64,000 bases of DNA, from NCBI GenBank assembly GCA_041398705.1, contig JAWKUI010000001.1:558001-622000 (forward strand). Reading direction: 5' to 3'. Shown one piece after another: positions 18,397-26,969 of this stretch; positions within the stretch are counted from its first letter, which is position 1, and each line of letters starts with the position of its first letter. The position numbers and the translations under genes are program-made. Below the pieces are notes generated by a model. It made no database searches and was not told where the DNA came from. It was given only the letters and a program-made list of their open reading frames with translations. Origin of the DNA: NORP259 sp041398705. GTDB taxonomy: Bacteria; Planctomycetota; UBA1135; GCA-002686595.

Positions 18397-19169
18397 TGCG
18401 AGCCTCCGTGGATCTGGTGGGCGCGGTGCTCGCTCATGGCGAGGATTCTGACCTCCACGCGCCGGTTGGCGGCGCGGTCGAGCGGGTTGGTGCTATCGCG
18501 GCCGGGCAGGGGCACGTCGCCGATGCCGGCGAGTTGGATGGTTTCGGGGGCGAGCTGGCTTTCTTTGAGCAGAACCTTGGCCGCGGCGTAGGCGCGCGCC
18601 ATTGCCATGTCGGTGGCCGTCGGATGGTCCGGCGTCGGCTGGTACTGGTCATCGGTGTAGCCCTCGATGACGATCAGGTGCTGGTAGTTCTGCAGGGTCT
18701 GGCCCATCTCCTTGAGGGCCTTGCGCAGAACCGGGTTCACCTTGTCCGAGCCAGGGGCAAACGCCGCGCGGTCATCGAAGCGGATGCGCAGGCCGTCCTG
18801 CACGTCCACCGCGTTGAACTCGATGTGTTCGTCGGTCAGTCGCTGCCCCATTTCGTCCATGCTGTCGGGCAGCTTGTTCGCGGGGCGCGTGTGCGGATTG
18901 GAGGAACCGCGCATCAGGTCCATCGAAGACATGATGTCGTCGTCGGGCGCTTCGATCGCCTCGCCCTTCGACTTGTCCATGATGCCTTGCGTGCCCACGA
19001 TGTTGCGCGGATAGGAGAATGCGTCGTAGTCCTGGATCGCCGCGAAGGTGAATAGGAGGATGAAGAAGGTCACGAGCAGCGAGATCATGTCCACGAACGT
19101 GGCTACCCAGCCGGGGGCACCGTCGATGCCCCCGTCTATGTAGTTGATCTTGATCTTGACCTTGGCCAT
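18393..19169 (-). CDS. motB: MotB paralogue 1 (canonical stator subunit)
   Basis: 258 residues. GAPGWVATFVDMISLLVTFF carries the stator Asp at position 27. The periplasmic OmpA-like domain (~110-248) is standard, with IVIEGYTDD and DRAANRRVEVRIL, the latter holding the peptidoglycan-binding Arg residues. Seven bases after motA; overlaps the second motB. This copy is the closer match to classical MotB. Confidence 0.9.
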   Translation of the reverse strand: MAKVKIKINYIDGGIDGAPGWVATFVDMISLLVTFFILLFTFAAIQDYDAFSYPRNIVGTQGIMDKSKGEAIEAPDDDIMSSMDLMRGSSNPHTRPANKLPDSMDEMGQRLTDEHIEFNAVDVQDGLRIRFDDRAAFAPGSDKVNPVLRKALKEMGQTLQNYQHLIVIEGYTDDQYQPTPDHPTATDMAMARAYAAAKVLLKESQLAPETIQLAGIGDVPLPGRDSTNPLDRAANRRVEVRILAMSEHRAHQIHGGSQ

Positions 19170-19175
19170 GACCGC

Positions 19176-19943
19176 TTAGGACCCCACCTTCTCCCGCTGG
19201 CTGGGGGCCAGGAACCCTTTGAGCTTCTCTTTGATGAGCTGCGGCTTCTCACCCGATTGGATCGCGACGATGCCTTCGATCATCAGGGCGCGTAGCAAGC
19301 CCGATTGTTTGGCCACCATCTCGAGCTTGCCGGCTACGGGGATGAACACCATGTTGGCACCCACGGCGCCGTACAGGGTGGTGAGCAGCGCGGTGGCCAT
19401 ACCGACACCGATCGAGCTCGGGTCCGAAAGGTCTTGGAGCATCTGCACCAGACCGACGAGCGTTCCGATCATGCCGAAGGCCGGGGCGAACGCGCCCATC
19501 TGGTCCATGATCTTGCGCCCGGTTTCGTGGCGTTGTTTCTCCCACTCGGCTTCGAGCTCCATGATGTCGCGCACCGTGTCCGCGCCGAAGCCGTCGATGA
19601 CGAGCTGGATGCCCTTGGCGAAGAAGCTGTCGTCGACCGACTGCAACTTGCTCTCGAGGGCCAAGAGACCTTCCTTACGCGCCAGGTTGGCGTAGGTGAC
19701 GATGCGCTCGATCTCCTCCGTCGGGGTGACCTTCTTGCGCATCGCCGTCACCAGGAAGATCTTGACGAAGGGCTTCAGGTCGTTGGTGGGGAAGGCCACC
19801 ATCGTCACCCCGATGGTTCCCCCGAACACGATGGCCAGGGACGGCACATCAATGAAGATGCCGACGCCGCCCGGGCCCATCGCCATCGCGACGAACACGA
19901 TGGCGAAGGTCAGGAAGCCGCCGATGAGTGTGTTGAGGTCCAT
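19176..19943 (-). CDS. motA: Flagellar stator protein MotA
   Basis: 255 residues with four membrane segments: MDLNTLIGGFLTFAIVFVAM, SLAIVFGGTIGVTMVAF, then after a cytoplasmic loop MGAFAPAFGMIGTLVGLVQM and GAVGANMVFIPVAG. The Pro residues and the GTLVGLV block of proton-channel MotA are present. First gene of the motA-motB-motB-fliL-fliM-fliN run. A sigma-28-like promoter lies 34 bases upstream. Confidence 0.95.
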   Translation of the reverse strand: MDLNTLIGGFLTFAIVFVAMAMGPGGVGIFIDVPSLAIVFGGTIGVTMVAFPTNDLKPFVKIFLVTAMRKKVTPTEEIERIVTYANLARKEGLLALESKLQSVDDSFFAKGIQLVIDGFGADTVRDIMELEAEWEKQRHETGRKIMDQMGAFAPAFGMIGTLVGLVQMLQDLSDPSSIGVGMATALLTTLYGAVGANMVFIPVAGKLEMVAKQSGLLRALMIEGIVAIQSGEKPQLIKEKLKGFLAPSQREKVGS

Positions 19944-19976
19944 AGGAGTTCGGGACTGCGGGAACAGCCGTTGGGC

Positions 19977-20004
19977 TTATCGACCCATCCCCCTGGACCC
20001 TTGA
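19977..20004 (-). promoter_or_regulatory. Candidate sigma-28 (FliA) promoter of motA
   Basis: Read on the minus strand: TCAA (20004-20001), 16 bases, GTCGATAA (19984-19977). The enterobacterial sigma-28 consensus is TAAA, 15 bases, GCCGATAA, so this matches 7 of 8 in the -10 with a spacer one base long. A start near 19970 would leave a leader of about 27 bases before the ATG at 19943. Confidence 0.45.
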
Positions 20005-20075
20005 TGGCCCGTGTAAGGGGTTTGGTTTTGGAAACCAGTTGCTGGAAAAGGGGTTAGAACGATTCAGACAAACGG

Positions 20076-20118
20076 CCGCCCCCGCGGACTCCCGGGATTG
20101 GGAGCGCCGCGGGGGCGG
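20076..20118 (-). terminator. Terminator of the 13.8-kb flagellar operon
   Basis: Dyad CCGCCCCCGCGG / CCGCGGGGGCGG with an inner CTCCC/GGGAG extension. On the minus strand it is followed by CCGTTTGTCTG. It lies 42 bases beyond the motE-like stop and before the motA promoter, so it separates the two minus-strand flagellar operons. Confidence 0.72.
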
Positions 20119-20159
20119 AAATTTGCGTCTTCCTGTGTGCGCCGGGGGGCGCGACCGCT

Positions 20160-20900
20160 TCAGGGCTGGCTCGTCGCCTCGCGGTAGGATTTTTCGATGT
20201 CCGTGAGCACCTCCGGATTCGCAGTGCGGATGCCCTGCATCAGCTCGCGCACGCGCTCCTCGGACAGGCCGGAGAGCACGATGCCAGCCTCATCGGCGGA
20301 GTAGGTGTCAACCAGCATGCGGGCGCTCTCCTCCGGGTCGCCGTCGGAGAACAGCGAGGACATGCGCTTGAGACCGGCCAGGCGGCGCTGCTTGGCGGCG
20401 TCCTCCTCGCGGGCGGCCTCTTCCTGCATCGAAACGGTCTCGTCGCGCTCCTGGATCAGGCCCGTGCGCACGCTCTCGAGTTCGGCCTGCAGCTCCGCCA
20501 GGTGGCGCTGGCTCTCCGCCAGGTCCTGTTCGCGGGCTTCAATGGCCTTTTCGCGCTCACGAAGCTCGCCGAGGCGGTTCTTGAGCTGGGTTTCGAGGGC
20601 CTCGAGCTCGGTGGCGTTCCACGGCGTGGGCAGCAGGAAGGCCTTCAAGGGCGTGGCGGACATGTCGATGACCTGCTCGTCCGAGCGCGGGTCGCGGCTG
20701 ACCTGCTCTTCGATGGTCGGCATCGGCTCGTCGCCGGTGGGGCTCACCGATGCTTCCGTGGGCTCCGGGAACAGGGCGCCCACCAGGGGCAATTGCGACA
20801 GATTGGCTCCCATCATGCCCGCGGCGGTCACGAAGGTACCGATCAGCAGCATCAGGGCGGCGACGACGCCGGCAACGATCATCAGGATCTTGTTCATCAC
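20160..20900 (-). CDS. motE: MotE-like flagellar protein (membrane helix, coiled coil, MgtE-N-like domain)
   Basis: 246 residues. N-terminal membrane helix (ILMIVAGVVAALMLLIGTF), a long coiled coil (~95-180) and a C-terminal helical domain (~180-235; DGDPEESARMLVDTYSADEAGIVLSGL) of the MgtE N-terminal type. This is the architecture of MotE, the chaperone-like partner of stator linker proteins, often next to fliJ. Last gene of the large operon, overlapping fliJ by 4 bases. Confidence 0.7.
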   Translation of the reverse strand: MMNKILMIVAGVVAALMLLIGTFVTAAGMMGANLSQLPLVGALFPEPTEASVSPTGDEPMPTIEEQVSRDPRSDEQVIDMSATPLKAFLLPTPWNATELEALETQLKNRLGELREREKAIEAREQDLAESQRHLAELQAELESVRTGLIQERDETVSMQEEAAREEDAAKQRRLAGLKRMSSLFSDGDPEESARMLVDTYSADEAGIVLSGLSEERVRELMQGIRTANPEVLTDIEKSYREATSQP

Positions 20901-21349
20901 TCACTCTCCAACTGGTACTTGCGGGTCAGGTGCGCTTCGAGGGTGCTCTCCATGGCGGCTTCCTCTTTCAACGCCCGCTCCCGCAGCCATTGTTCTTTGG
21001 CCCGCTCGTACCACTTCTCCATGGTGAGCAGGTCTTGACGCTTGTCCATCCACGGACTGCGGCGGCCTTCGGCGATCTGCGCCATGCGGCGCGCATTCGC
21101 CAATTGCGCCTTGTGCAGGCGCTCAAGCTGCTGCACAGCCCATTGGCCATGCAGCACGGCCTGCGGGTCGCAGGCTCCGGGGCCCCCGCGCAGGGTGTCA
21201 ACGCCGTCGCGCAGGGCGGCAGCGGACTGCTGCGCCTGTTCTTCGGCGGCTTGGCGGTTCTGCTCGGCTTGGACCCAAACGGCCCGCGCCTGTTCCTCCC
21301 GGCGCTTGTAGATCGCCGCGATGCGTTCGATGCGCTTGTGACGTTTCAC
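20897..21349 (-). CDS. fliJ: Flagellar export ATPase stalk protein FliJ
   Basis: 150 residues, almost entirely helical and charged (RIERIAAIYKRREEQAR at the start), the antiparallel coiled coil that sits in the FliI hexamer like gamma in F1. Primary sequence is poorly conserved in this family, so the call rests on size, coiled coil and the 4-base overlap with fliI. Confidence 0.83.
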   Translation of the reverse strand: MKRHKRIERIAAIYKRREEQARAVWVQAEQNRQAAEEQAQQSAAALRDGVDTLRGGPGACDPQAVLHGQWAVQQLERLHKAQLANARRMAQIAEGRRSPWMDKRQDLLTMEKWYERAKEQWLRERALKEEAAMESTLEAHLTRKYQLESE

Positions 21350-22680
21350 TTCGCACCTCCCTCACCGGCGGTGGCCACCATGCGCAGCATCTCGCGGGTC
21401 TCCGCCAGGGGCGTCGAATCGTGCGAATCCTGTTGCAGGAAAGCCTCGATCACGGGCATGCGCATCAGGGCGCGGTCGAGGCCGGGGTTCGAGCCGCGTT
21501 GGTACGCGCCGATTTCGACCAGGTCCTTACCCTCGCGATAGCTCGCCAGATCGTTGCGCAGCACCTGTGCAAAGCGTTTCTGATCGGGCGTGGAGAGCAC
21601 CGGGGCCAGACGCGAAAGGCTCGCCAGCACGTCCACGGCCGGGAAATGCCCACTCTGCGCCAATTCGCGGTTGAGGTAGATGTGTCCGTCGAGCAAGCCG
21701 CGCAGGGTGTCCGCCACCGGTTCGTTCGGATCGTCGCCGTCCACGAGCACGCTGATAAGGCCCGTGATGCTGCCCGCGGAGGTGCGCCCCATGCGTTCGA
21801 CGAGCTGGGGCACGGTGGCGAAGAAGCTGGGCGGCAGGCCGCGCACGGTCGGCGGTTCCCCCACGGCCAGACCGACCTCGCGGGAGGCCTGGGCGTAGCG
21901 GGTCACCGAATCCATGATCAGGAGCACGTTCTTGCCCTGGTCACGGAAGGCTTCGGCGATGGTCACCGCGGCAAAAGGCGCGGTCAAACGTTCAATCGGC
22001 GGGCGGTCGGAGGTGGCCACGACCATGACGGCGCGGCGCATGCCCTCTTCGCCCAGCACTTCCTGCGTGAAGTCCTGCACCTCGCGGCCCCGTTCGCCCA
22101 CCAGGCAACAGACGACTACGTCGGCCTGGGTGCCGCGGGTGACTTGGCCGAGCAGGGTCGACTTGCCCACGCCGGAACCGGCGAAGACGCCCAGGCGTTG
22201 GCCGCGGCCGAGGGGCAGCAGCCCGTCGATGACGCGCACGCCGGTCTGCAGCGGTTCGCGGATCGGTACGCGGTCCTGGGGGGCAGGGGCGGGACTGTGC
22301 ACGCGGCGCCACGTGGGCTCGTGCACGTCCGGACCACCATCGTTCGCGCGGCCGAAACCGTCGAGAACGCGGCCCAGCAGGCTCGGGCCCACGGGAATCT
22401 GGAACGGGCGGTCCATGGCGTAGACCGCTTGGCCCGGCGCGATGCCGGCCAGGTCGCCGTGCGGCATGAGCAGGGTCACGTTGCCGCGGAAACCCACGAC
22501 TTCGGCCTCGACGCTGTCGTTGGCGTTGCGTTCGATGCGGCACATGTCGCCGAGGGCCACGGGGATGCCGAGGGCCTCGACGAGGATGCCGGTAATGCGA
22601 TCGACCGCGCCCCGGAAGCGGGGTTTCACCCCGTCCTGGATCACCCGCTGGCAGCGTACGAAGTCCAGCAGGCCGCTCAC
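21346..22680 (-). CDS. fliI: Flagellum-specific export ATPase FliI
   Basis: 444 residues. Walker A GVFAGSGVGKSTLLG (~163-177), Walker B VLLIMDSVTRYAQA, and the export-ATPase block REVGLAVGEPPT-x-GLPPS. It energises loading of type III export substrates together with FliH and FliJ. Overlaps both fliH and fliJ by 4 bases. Confidence 0.96.
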   Translation of the reverse strand: MSGLLDFVRCQRVIQDGVKPRFRGAVDRITGILVEALGIPVALGDMCRIERNANDSVEAEVVGFRGNVTLLMPHGDLAGIAPGQAVYAMDRPFQIPVGPSLLGRVLDGFGRANDGGPDVHEPTWRRVHSPAPAPQDRVPIREPLQTGVRVIDGLLPLGRGQRLGVFAGSGVGKSTLLGQVTRGTQADVVVCCLVGERGREVQDFTQEVLGEEGMRRAVMVVATSDRPPIERLTAPFAAVTIAEAFRDQGKNVLLIMDSVTRYAQASREVGLAVGEPPTVRGLPPSFFATVPQLVERMGRTSAGSITGLISVLVDGDDPNEPVADTLRGLLDGHIYLNRELAQSGHFPAVDVLASLSRLAPVLSTPDQKRFAQVLRNDLASYREGKDLVEIGAYQRGSNPGLDRALMRMPVIEAFLQQDSHDSTPLAETREMLRMVATAGEGGAK

Positions 22681-23234
22681 GCCATGTCCTCCAGGAGTTG
22701 TTCGCGGATGGTTTCGAGGCAGGCATCCACTTCGCGCACCAGCAGGCCGCGCGGGGATTGCACGTGCACGTCGCCCATCGACAGTTTGGCGTCGGCTTCG
22801 ATCTCGGTGCCCTTGCGGAAGGTCACGTGGGCGAGCCGGTCCATGTCCTCGGGGCTCACGTGCACCACGGCGTTGCCGCGGCCGAGGCCGGAGTGGGACA
22901 GGGAGCTGCGTACGATGCGCTCCAGGTCGTAGTTGCCGGCCTGCAGTTCGACTTGCAGGAGCTGACGGGCGATCTCCACGGCCAGTTCGACGGCGGTGCC
23001 GGCCAGTTGGTCGAGGGCCTGTTCGCGGGCTGCATCGAGACGGTCCGCGGCTTCCTGGAGGATGCCCGCGGCCCCTTCGATGGCTTGGGCCTCGCCCTCG
23101 GCGCGGCCGCGCTCGAGAGCATCGGCCACGGCCTGTTCATGCAACGAAGCCCCCAGATCCAACAGCCCAATGGGGCGGATCTTGGCATCGCTGGGGGACC
23201 GACGAAGGCCCAGACGCATGGTCTTGCGGCCCAT
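22677..23234 (-). CDS. fliH: Flagellar export regulator FliH
   Basis: 185 residues. The N-terminal part is polar, the centre has Ala/Glu/Gly-rich helix (ALERGRAEGEAQAIEGAA) like the FliH coil, and the C-terminal ~100 residues resemble the FliH/HrpE stator domain (AVELAVEIARQLLQVEL, ending with a V-REVDACLETI helix). Controls FliI. ATG 23234 lies one base after the fliG stop. Confidence 0.88.
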   Translation of the reverse strand: MGRKTMRLGLRRSPSDAKIRPIGLLDLGASLHEQAVADALERGRAEGEAQAIEGAAGILQEAADRLDAAREQALDQLAGTAVELAVEIARQLLQVELQAGNYDLERIVRSSLSHSGLGRGNAVVHVSPEDMDRLAHVTFRKGTEIEADAKLSMGDVHVQSPRGLLVREVDACLETIREQLLEDMA

Positions 23235-23235
23235 G

Positions 23236-24255
23236 TTACTCCACCAACTCCTCGCCGGCCTTCGCCGCGGAGAACTCGCCCGCGTCCATCAGGGCGCGCA
23301 CGGCGACCATGATCTCGCTGCGGGCGGTGTTGACCTCGGACATGGGCATCGGGCCAGCCAGCTCGCGCTCGTCCAGCACGATGTCCTTCACGCGGCTGGA
23401 GAGGTTGCCCATGATGTTGCTTTCGACATCGGCGGGTGATCCCTTGAGGGCGATCGCCAGGGTGCGGGTGTCGACCGAGGCCAGGATCTTCTGCATGGCA
23501 CGCTTTTCGACGCCCGCCAGGTCGGCCCAGGTGAACATGAACTCGCGCACCTGATCGGCCATCTCCTCGTTGAACTCCTCGAGGCCAGTGAGCACGGTCT
23601 TGTCCATGCCCCCCGCCGAGAAGTTGAGCAGCTCGGCGATGGTGCGCAGACTGTCGCCCGGATCGGGCGGCGCGGGCATGCTCGCGGCCAGGCGGATGCG
23701 GTCGTGCAGGTTGTCGGCGATGGAGAGCATGGTCTCGATGCCGGGGGGCACGATCGAAGTCATGCGCTTAACCACGTCCAGCGCGCGTTCCTCGTCGAAG
23801 GTGTTGAGTACGGCGGCGGAAACGGAGGGCGAGACGTGAGCGAGCACCAGCGAAACCACGGCGGTGGACTCGGTGTTGAGCACGCGGGCCACGATCTCGG
23901 GTTGAACGGATTCGAGGAAGCCCAGCGGCTGGTTCTGTCGCCGGCGGGTGGCGATGTCCTTCAGCACGCGATCCGCTTCCTCTTGGCCGAAGCTCTGGGT
24001 CAGCATGTCGTGCAGTTCGTAGTCGTCCTGCGAACGCACGCCGCTGCGGCGGTACATGGTGCGGGCCAGGTCGCCGTAGATCTCGTCGACGGAGTCCGCC
24101 GAGCAGAGGTCGGGATTGAGCGAGGTCATGGCCTGCGCGACCAGCGGAACCACGCGCGGATCGAGGCGCCGAAGCAATTCGGCGCTCTTGTCCTTGTCGA
24201 GGCTCAGCAGGAACGCTGCGACCTTCTGCACTCCGGGGATGGAATCGCTCATCAC
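23236..24255 (-). CDS. fliG: Flagellar motor switch protein FliG
   Basis: 339 residues, normal length. The N-terminal domain binds FliF (KVAAFLLSLDKDKSAELLRRL). The middle domain carries the EHPQ-equivalent region around QPEIVARVL. The C-terminal domain ends in a helix with KRAMQKILASVDTRTLAIALKG that would bear the torque residues, followed by MPMSEVNTARSEIM. Overlaps fliF by 4 bases. Confidence 0.95.
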   Translation of the reverse strand: MMSDSIPGVQKVAAFLLSLDKDKSAELLRRLDPRVVPLVAQAMTSLNPDLCSADSVDEIYGDLARTMYRRSGVRSQDDYELHDMLTQSFGQEEADRVLKDIATRRRQNQPLGFLESVQPEIVARVLNTESTAVVSLVLAHVSPSVSAAVLNTFDEERALDVVKRMTSIVPPGIETMLSIADNLHDRIRLAASMPAPPDPGDSLRTIAELLNFSAGGMDKTVLTGLEEFNEEMADQVREFMFTWADLAGVEKRAMQKILASVDTRTLAIALKGSPADVESNIMGNLSSRVKDIVLDERELAGPMPMSEVNTARSEIMVAVRALMDAGEFSAAKAGEELVE

Positions 24256-25796
24256 TTGCCCTTGGCGTAGAATTCCTCACCCATAGCCCACCGGGACAGC
24301 AGCGAGCTGACGCGGTCGGGGTCGTTGTCGAGCATGTCCTCGATGTGGCGGCGGGCCAGCAGGGTCGGATCGATCTCGGCGTCGTCGACCTGGGCCGAGC
24401 GGCCCGGGGCGCCACCGCCGCCGATGGAAGCAGCGCCTTTTCCGGCGGTCTTGGCGCCCTTCTTCGACTGGCGCAGCGAACGGCCGAGCAGCACGAGGAA
24501 GACGAGCAGCGCCGCGAGTTCGATCCCGCGCTCCAGGAGCAGGTTCATCATCGCGCTCGGGGCTTCCGGCGCGGCGATCGGCTCCGGTTGCACCGGCGCG
24601 CCGTTCTCGTCGCGCTCGACGCCCACCAGCGAGGTGGTGTGGGTGGCGATGAAGTCGCCGCGATCGAGCTGGAAGCCGACGGCGGCTTTGACCTGTTCGG
24701 CGATGGCTTCGGATTGCTCCGCGAGGGAGGAATCCAGGGTCAAGCTGACCGACAGGTGCTCGAGCACCGGCGCGTCTTCGATGCGGTGGGTGGTCTTGGA
24801 GCCGAAGGCGTACTTCTCGTCGGTTTCGGTGCGGGTGGCGGGATCCATCGAAACCGCAGCGCCGGTGACCGGAGCGGACGAGAAACTCTCTTCCAGGCCC
24901 GCCGGTCCGCCCTCGACCGTCGGGGTCGGGGTGCTCGACTTGCGGCTGGACTTCTCCGCCAGCTCCTTCTTGTCGAGGGCCTCGCCCACGACTTCGGTCT
25001 TCACGAAGGACCACTCGCCGCGCACGGAGACGCGCGTGAGACCCGGACCGTAGATCGAATCCAGCAGTTCCTGGGCGTTCTGAGTGGTGTCCTGGTTGAA
25101 GGCGCGCTGGTAGGTCAGGTTCTCGTTGAGCCGGTCCTGGGTTTTGCCGCTGAACACCAAGCCGCCGTTCTGGTCGACGATGGTGATGTTCTCTTCGGGC
25201 ACGTTGAAGGCCGTGCGCACGATGTTGCCCACGTTCTGACCCTGTTCCTGGGTCGGACGCATGCCGGAGGTGGTCAGCACGACCGAAACGGTGGGTTTCG
25301 GGGCGCGGCCGAGGATGCGGTTGGTGGGGGCTTTGGCGATGACCTTGGCCGCGCGCACCCAGTGCAGTGCGGTGAGCTGCTGTTCGACCTCCTGCCAGAA
25401 GCGCGCGTCGGCCTTCTGCAGGCGCTCCACCGACGAGTCGAAGGCGGAGGAGGCGTCGCCGGTGTCGATGCCTTGCACCCCGCTGTCGAGGGCGCCGGCC
25501 GCGGCGATGGCGTTGTGCGCGGAGTACTTCGAGCCGGATTCGACGAAGATCGTGTACGGCGCACCGCCGATCGAGGTTTCGAAGCGGATGCCGGCCTGGC
25601 TGAGGGCGCGGGTGGCGCGGGCGAAACTCGCGTTGTCGAGGTCGCCCACGAAAAAGGCCATGTGCGGGTTGGCCGAGCGGTACATCGATGCACCGACGAC
25701 GGCCAGCACGAGCACGACGCCGGCGAGCATCACCATGCGCGCGGAGGCGCTGGTGCTGCGCATCACTTGCCAGATTTGACCCAGGGTTTCTTTCAT
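24252..25796 (-). CDS. fliF: Flagellar MS-ring protein FliF
   Basis: 514 residues with two membrane helices (~20-40 and ~418-438) flanking a periplasmic ring-building region: RATRALSQAGIRFE, then the fold with TNRILGRAPKPTVSVVL, and the beta-collar around residues 200-330. The cytoplasmic tail ends with HIEDMLDNDPDRVSSLLSRW, the FliG-binding helix. Base of the basal body and housing of the export gate. Confidence 0.95.
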   Translation of the reverse strand: MKETLGQIWQVMRSTSASARMVMLAGVVLVLAVVGASMYRSANPHMAFFVGDLDNASFARATRALSQAGIRFETSIGGAPYTIFVESGSKYSAHNAIAAAGALDSGVQGIDTGDASSAFDSSVERLQKADARFWQEVEQQLTALHWVRAAKVIAKAPTNRILGRAPKPTVSVVLTTSGMRPTQEQGQNVGNIVRTAFNVPEENITIVDQNGGLVFSGKTQDRLNENLTYQRAFNQDTTQNAQELLDSIYGPGLTRVSVRGEWSFVKTEVVGEALDKKELAEKSSRKSSTPTPTVEGGPAGLEESFSSAPVTGAAVSMDPATRTETDEKYAFGSKTTHRIEDAPVLEHLSVSLTLDSSLAEQSEAIAEQVKAAVGFQLDRGDFIATHTTSLVGVERDENGAPVQPEPIAAPEAPSAMMNLLLERGIELAALLVFLVLLGRSLRQSKKGAKTAGKGAASIGGGGAPGRSAQVDDAEIDPTLLARRHIEDMLDNDPDRVSSLLSRWAMGEEFYAKGK

Positions 25797-25809
25797 GGCT
25801 CAGGCAGGA

Positions 25810-26148
25810 TCAGACGGACATGCGCATCACTTCCCGATACGCGTCGATGAGCTTGTTGCGGACTTGCATGGCGAAGTCGAACTGGAGTTGCGCCTGCTTG
25901 ACGCGGGCGGCGACCTCGTGAAAGTCCATGTCGCCCTTGAGGGCTTCCAGGTGCAGGGTTTCGGTGGCCCGCACGGTTTCGTCCACGCCCAACACCGAGT
26001 TCCCGAGCACGCCCTCGAAGGTGGGCATGCCGGGTTTCGGCTCGTTCAGGCCCTGCATCTCGGCACTGCGCTGCTGCATGGCACGCAGCGCCTGCTCGAT
26101 GGCGGACCTTCCGGGGCCGAGGTTTCCCCCGATGGAGTTCATGGACAT
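25810..26148 (-). CDS. fliE: Flagellar hook-basal body adaptor FliE
   Basis: 112 residues. The C-terminal half is diagnostic: LEALKGDMDFHEVAARVKQA then FAMQVRNKLIDAYREVMRM. FliE joins the MS-ring to the proximal rod and is exported first. Lies between flgC and fliF with gaps of 14 and 13 bases. Confidence 0.93.
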   Translation of the reverse strand: MSMNSIGGNLGPGRSAIEQALRAMQQRSAEMQGLNEPKPGMPTFEGVLGNSVLGVDETVRATETLHLEALKGDMDFHEVAARVKQAQLQFDFAMQVRNKLIDAYREVMRMSV

Positions 26149-26162
26149 GGCGGCGAGGATTC

Positions 26163-26597
26163 CTATTCGGCGAGCTGCAGACCCTTCTGGGCCATGCGCT
26201 CAAAGGACTCGGAGACCTGGATGTTGGCTTCGTAGGAGCGCAGGGCCGTGATCAGCTCCGCCATCTCCTTGATCGTGTTGACGTTGGGGTACAGCACATT
26301 GCCGTCGGGGCCCGCGTCGGGGTGACCCGGGTCGTGCACGACTTCGAAGGGGGTGTTGAAGTCCTGGGTAACGCCGGCGATGCGCACGCCGTTGATCTCG
26401 GTCGTGCCATCTTCGCGGGTTTCGTAGGCCGGCGCGAAGTGCACCACCTCGCGGCGGTACGGCAAGCCCGTATCGGGCATGCGCGTCGTGCTGGCGTGCG
26501 CGATGTTCTTGGCGATGACGTCCACGCGGGCACGCTCGGCTTTGAGCGCGCTGGCGGACAGGTGCATGCCCTGGAAGACCCTCGAAATGCCACTCAT
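26163..26597 (-). CDS. flgC: Flagellar proximal rod protein FlgC
   Basis: 144 residues. It opens with the rod-protein helix SASALKAERARVDVIAKNIA with the ANIAN-type block, keeps PYRREVVHF and the D-PGHPDAGPDGNVLYPNVN segment specific to FlgC, and closes with the C-terminal helix ending FERMAQKGLQLAE. Confidence 0.96.
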   Translation of the reverse strand: MSGISRVFQGMHLSASALKAERARVDVIAKNIAHASTTRMPDTGLPYRREVVHFAPAYETREDGTTEINGVRIAGVTQDFNTPFEVVHDPGHPDAGPDGNVLYPNVNTIKEMAELITALRSYEANIQVSESFERMAQKGLQLAE

Positions 26598-26599
26598 GA

Positions 26600-26959
26600 T
26601 CAGCGATCTCCGTTGATGGCCGATTGGATGATGTTGGTGTTGCCGCGCATGATGGTCGAGTACATCTCGTAGCGCAGCAGGTTCTCACGCATCGCAGCGA
26701 CTTCCCGTTCCATGGCCACGTTGTTGCCATTGGGACGGCTCGGGCTGACCCGGTCGGATTGACGTTCGGGTTTCACACGCTCCAGCTCCGGGCGGTTGCG
26801 ACGCAGTTCCTCCGTCAGCAGACTCTCGAATTCGATCGTCTGCCGCTTGAAGCCCGGCGTGTTCTGGTTGGCGATGTTGCCGGCGATCACGCGGGAGCGT
26901 TCGGTCGCCGTCGACATCATGCGCATCAGGAGTGCGCTGTGGGGTCCGTAGAGTTCCAT
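26600..26959 (-). CDS. flgB: Flagellar proximal rod protein FlgB
   Basis: 119 residues. N-terminal RSRVIAGNIANQNTPGFKR is the rod-protein signature. The short middle and C-terminal helix (NLLRYEMYSTIMRGNTNIIQ) fit FlgB. Starts 10 bases after the sigma-54 activator gene, so it is in the same transcript. Confidence 0.94.
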   Translation of the reverse strand: MELYGPHSALLMRMMSTATERSRVIAGNIANQNTPGFKRQTIEFESLLTEELRRNRPELERVKPERQSDRVSPSRPNGNNVAMEREVAAMRENLLRYEMYSTIMRGNTNIIQSAINGDR

Positions 26960-26969
26960 GGCGAATCCC

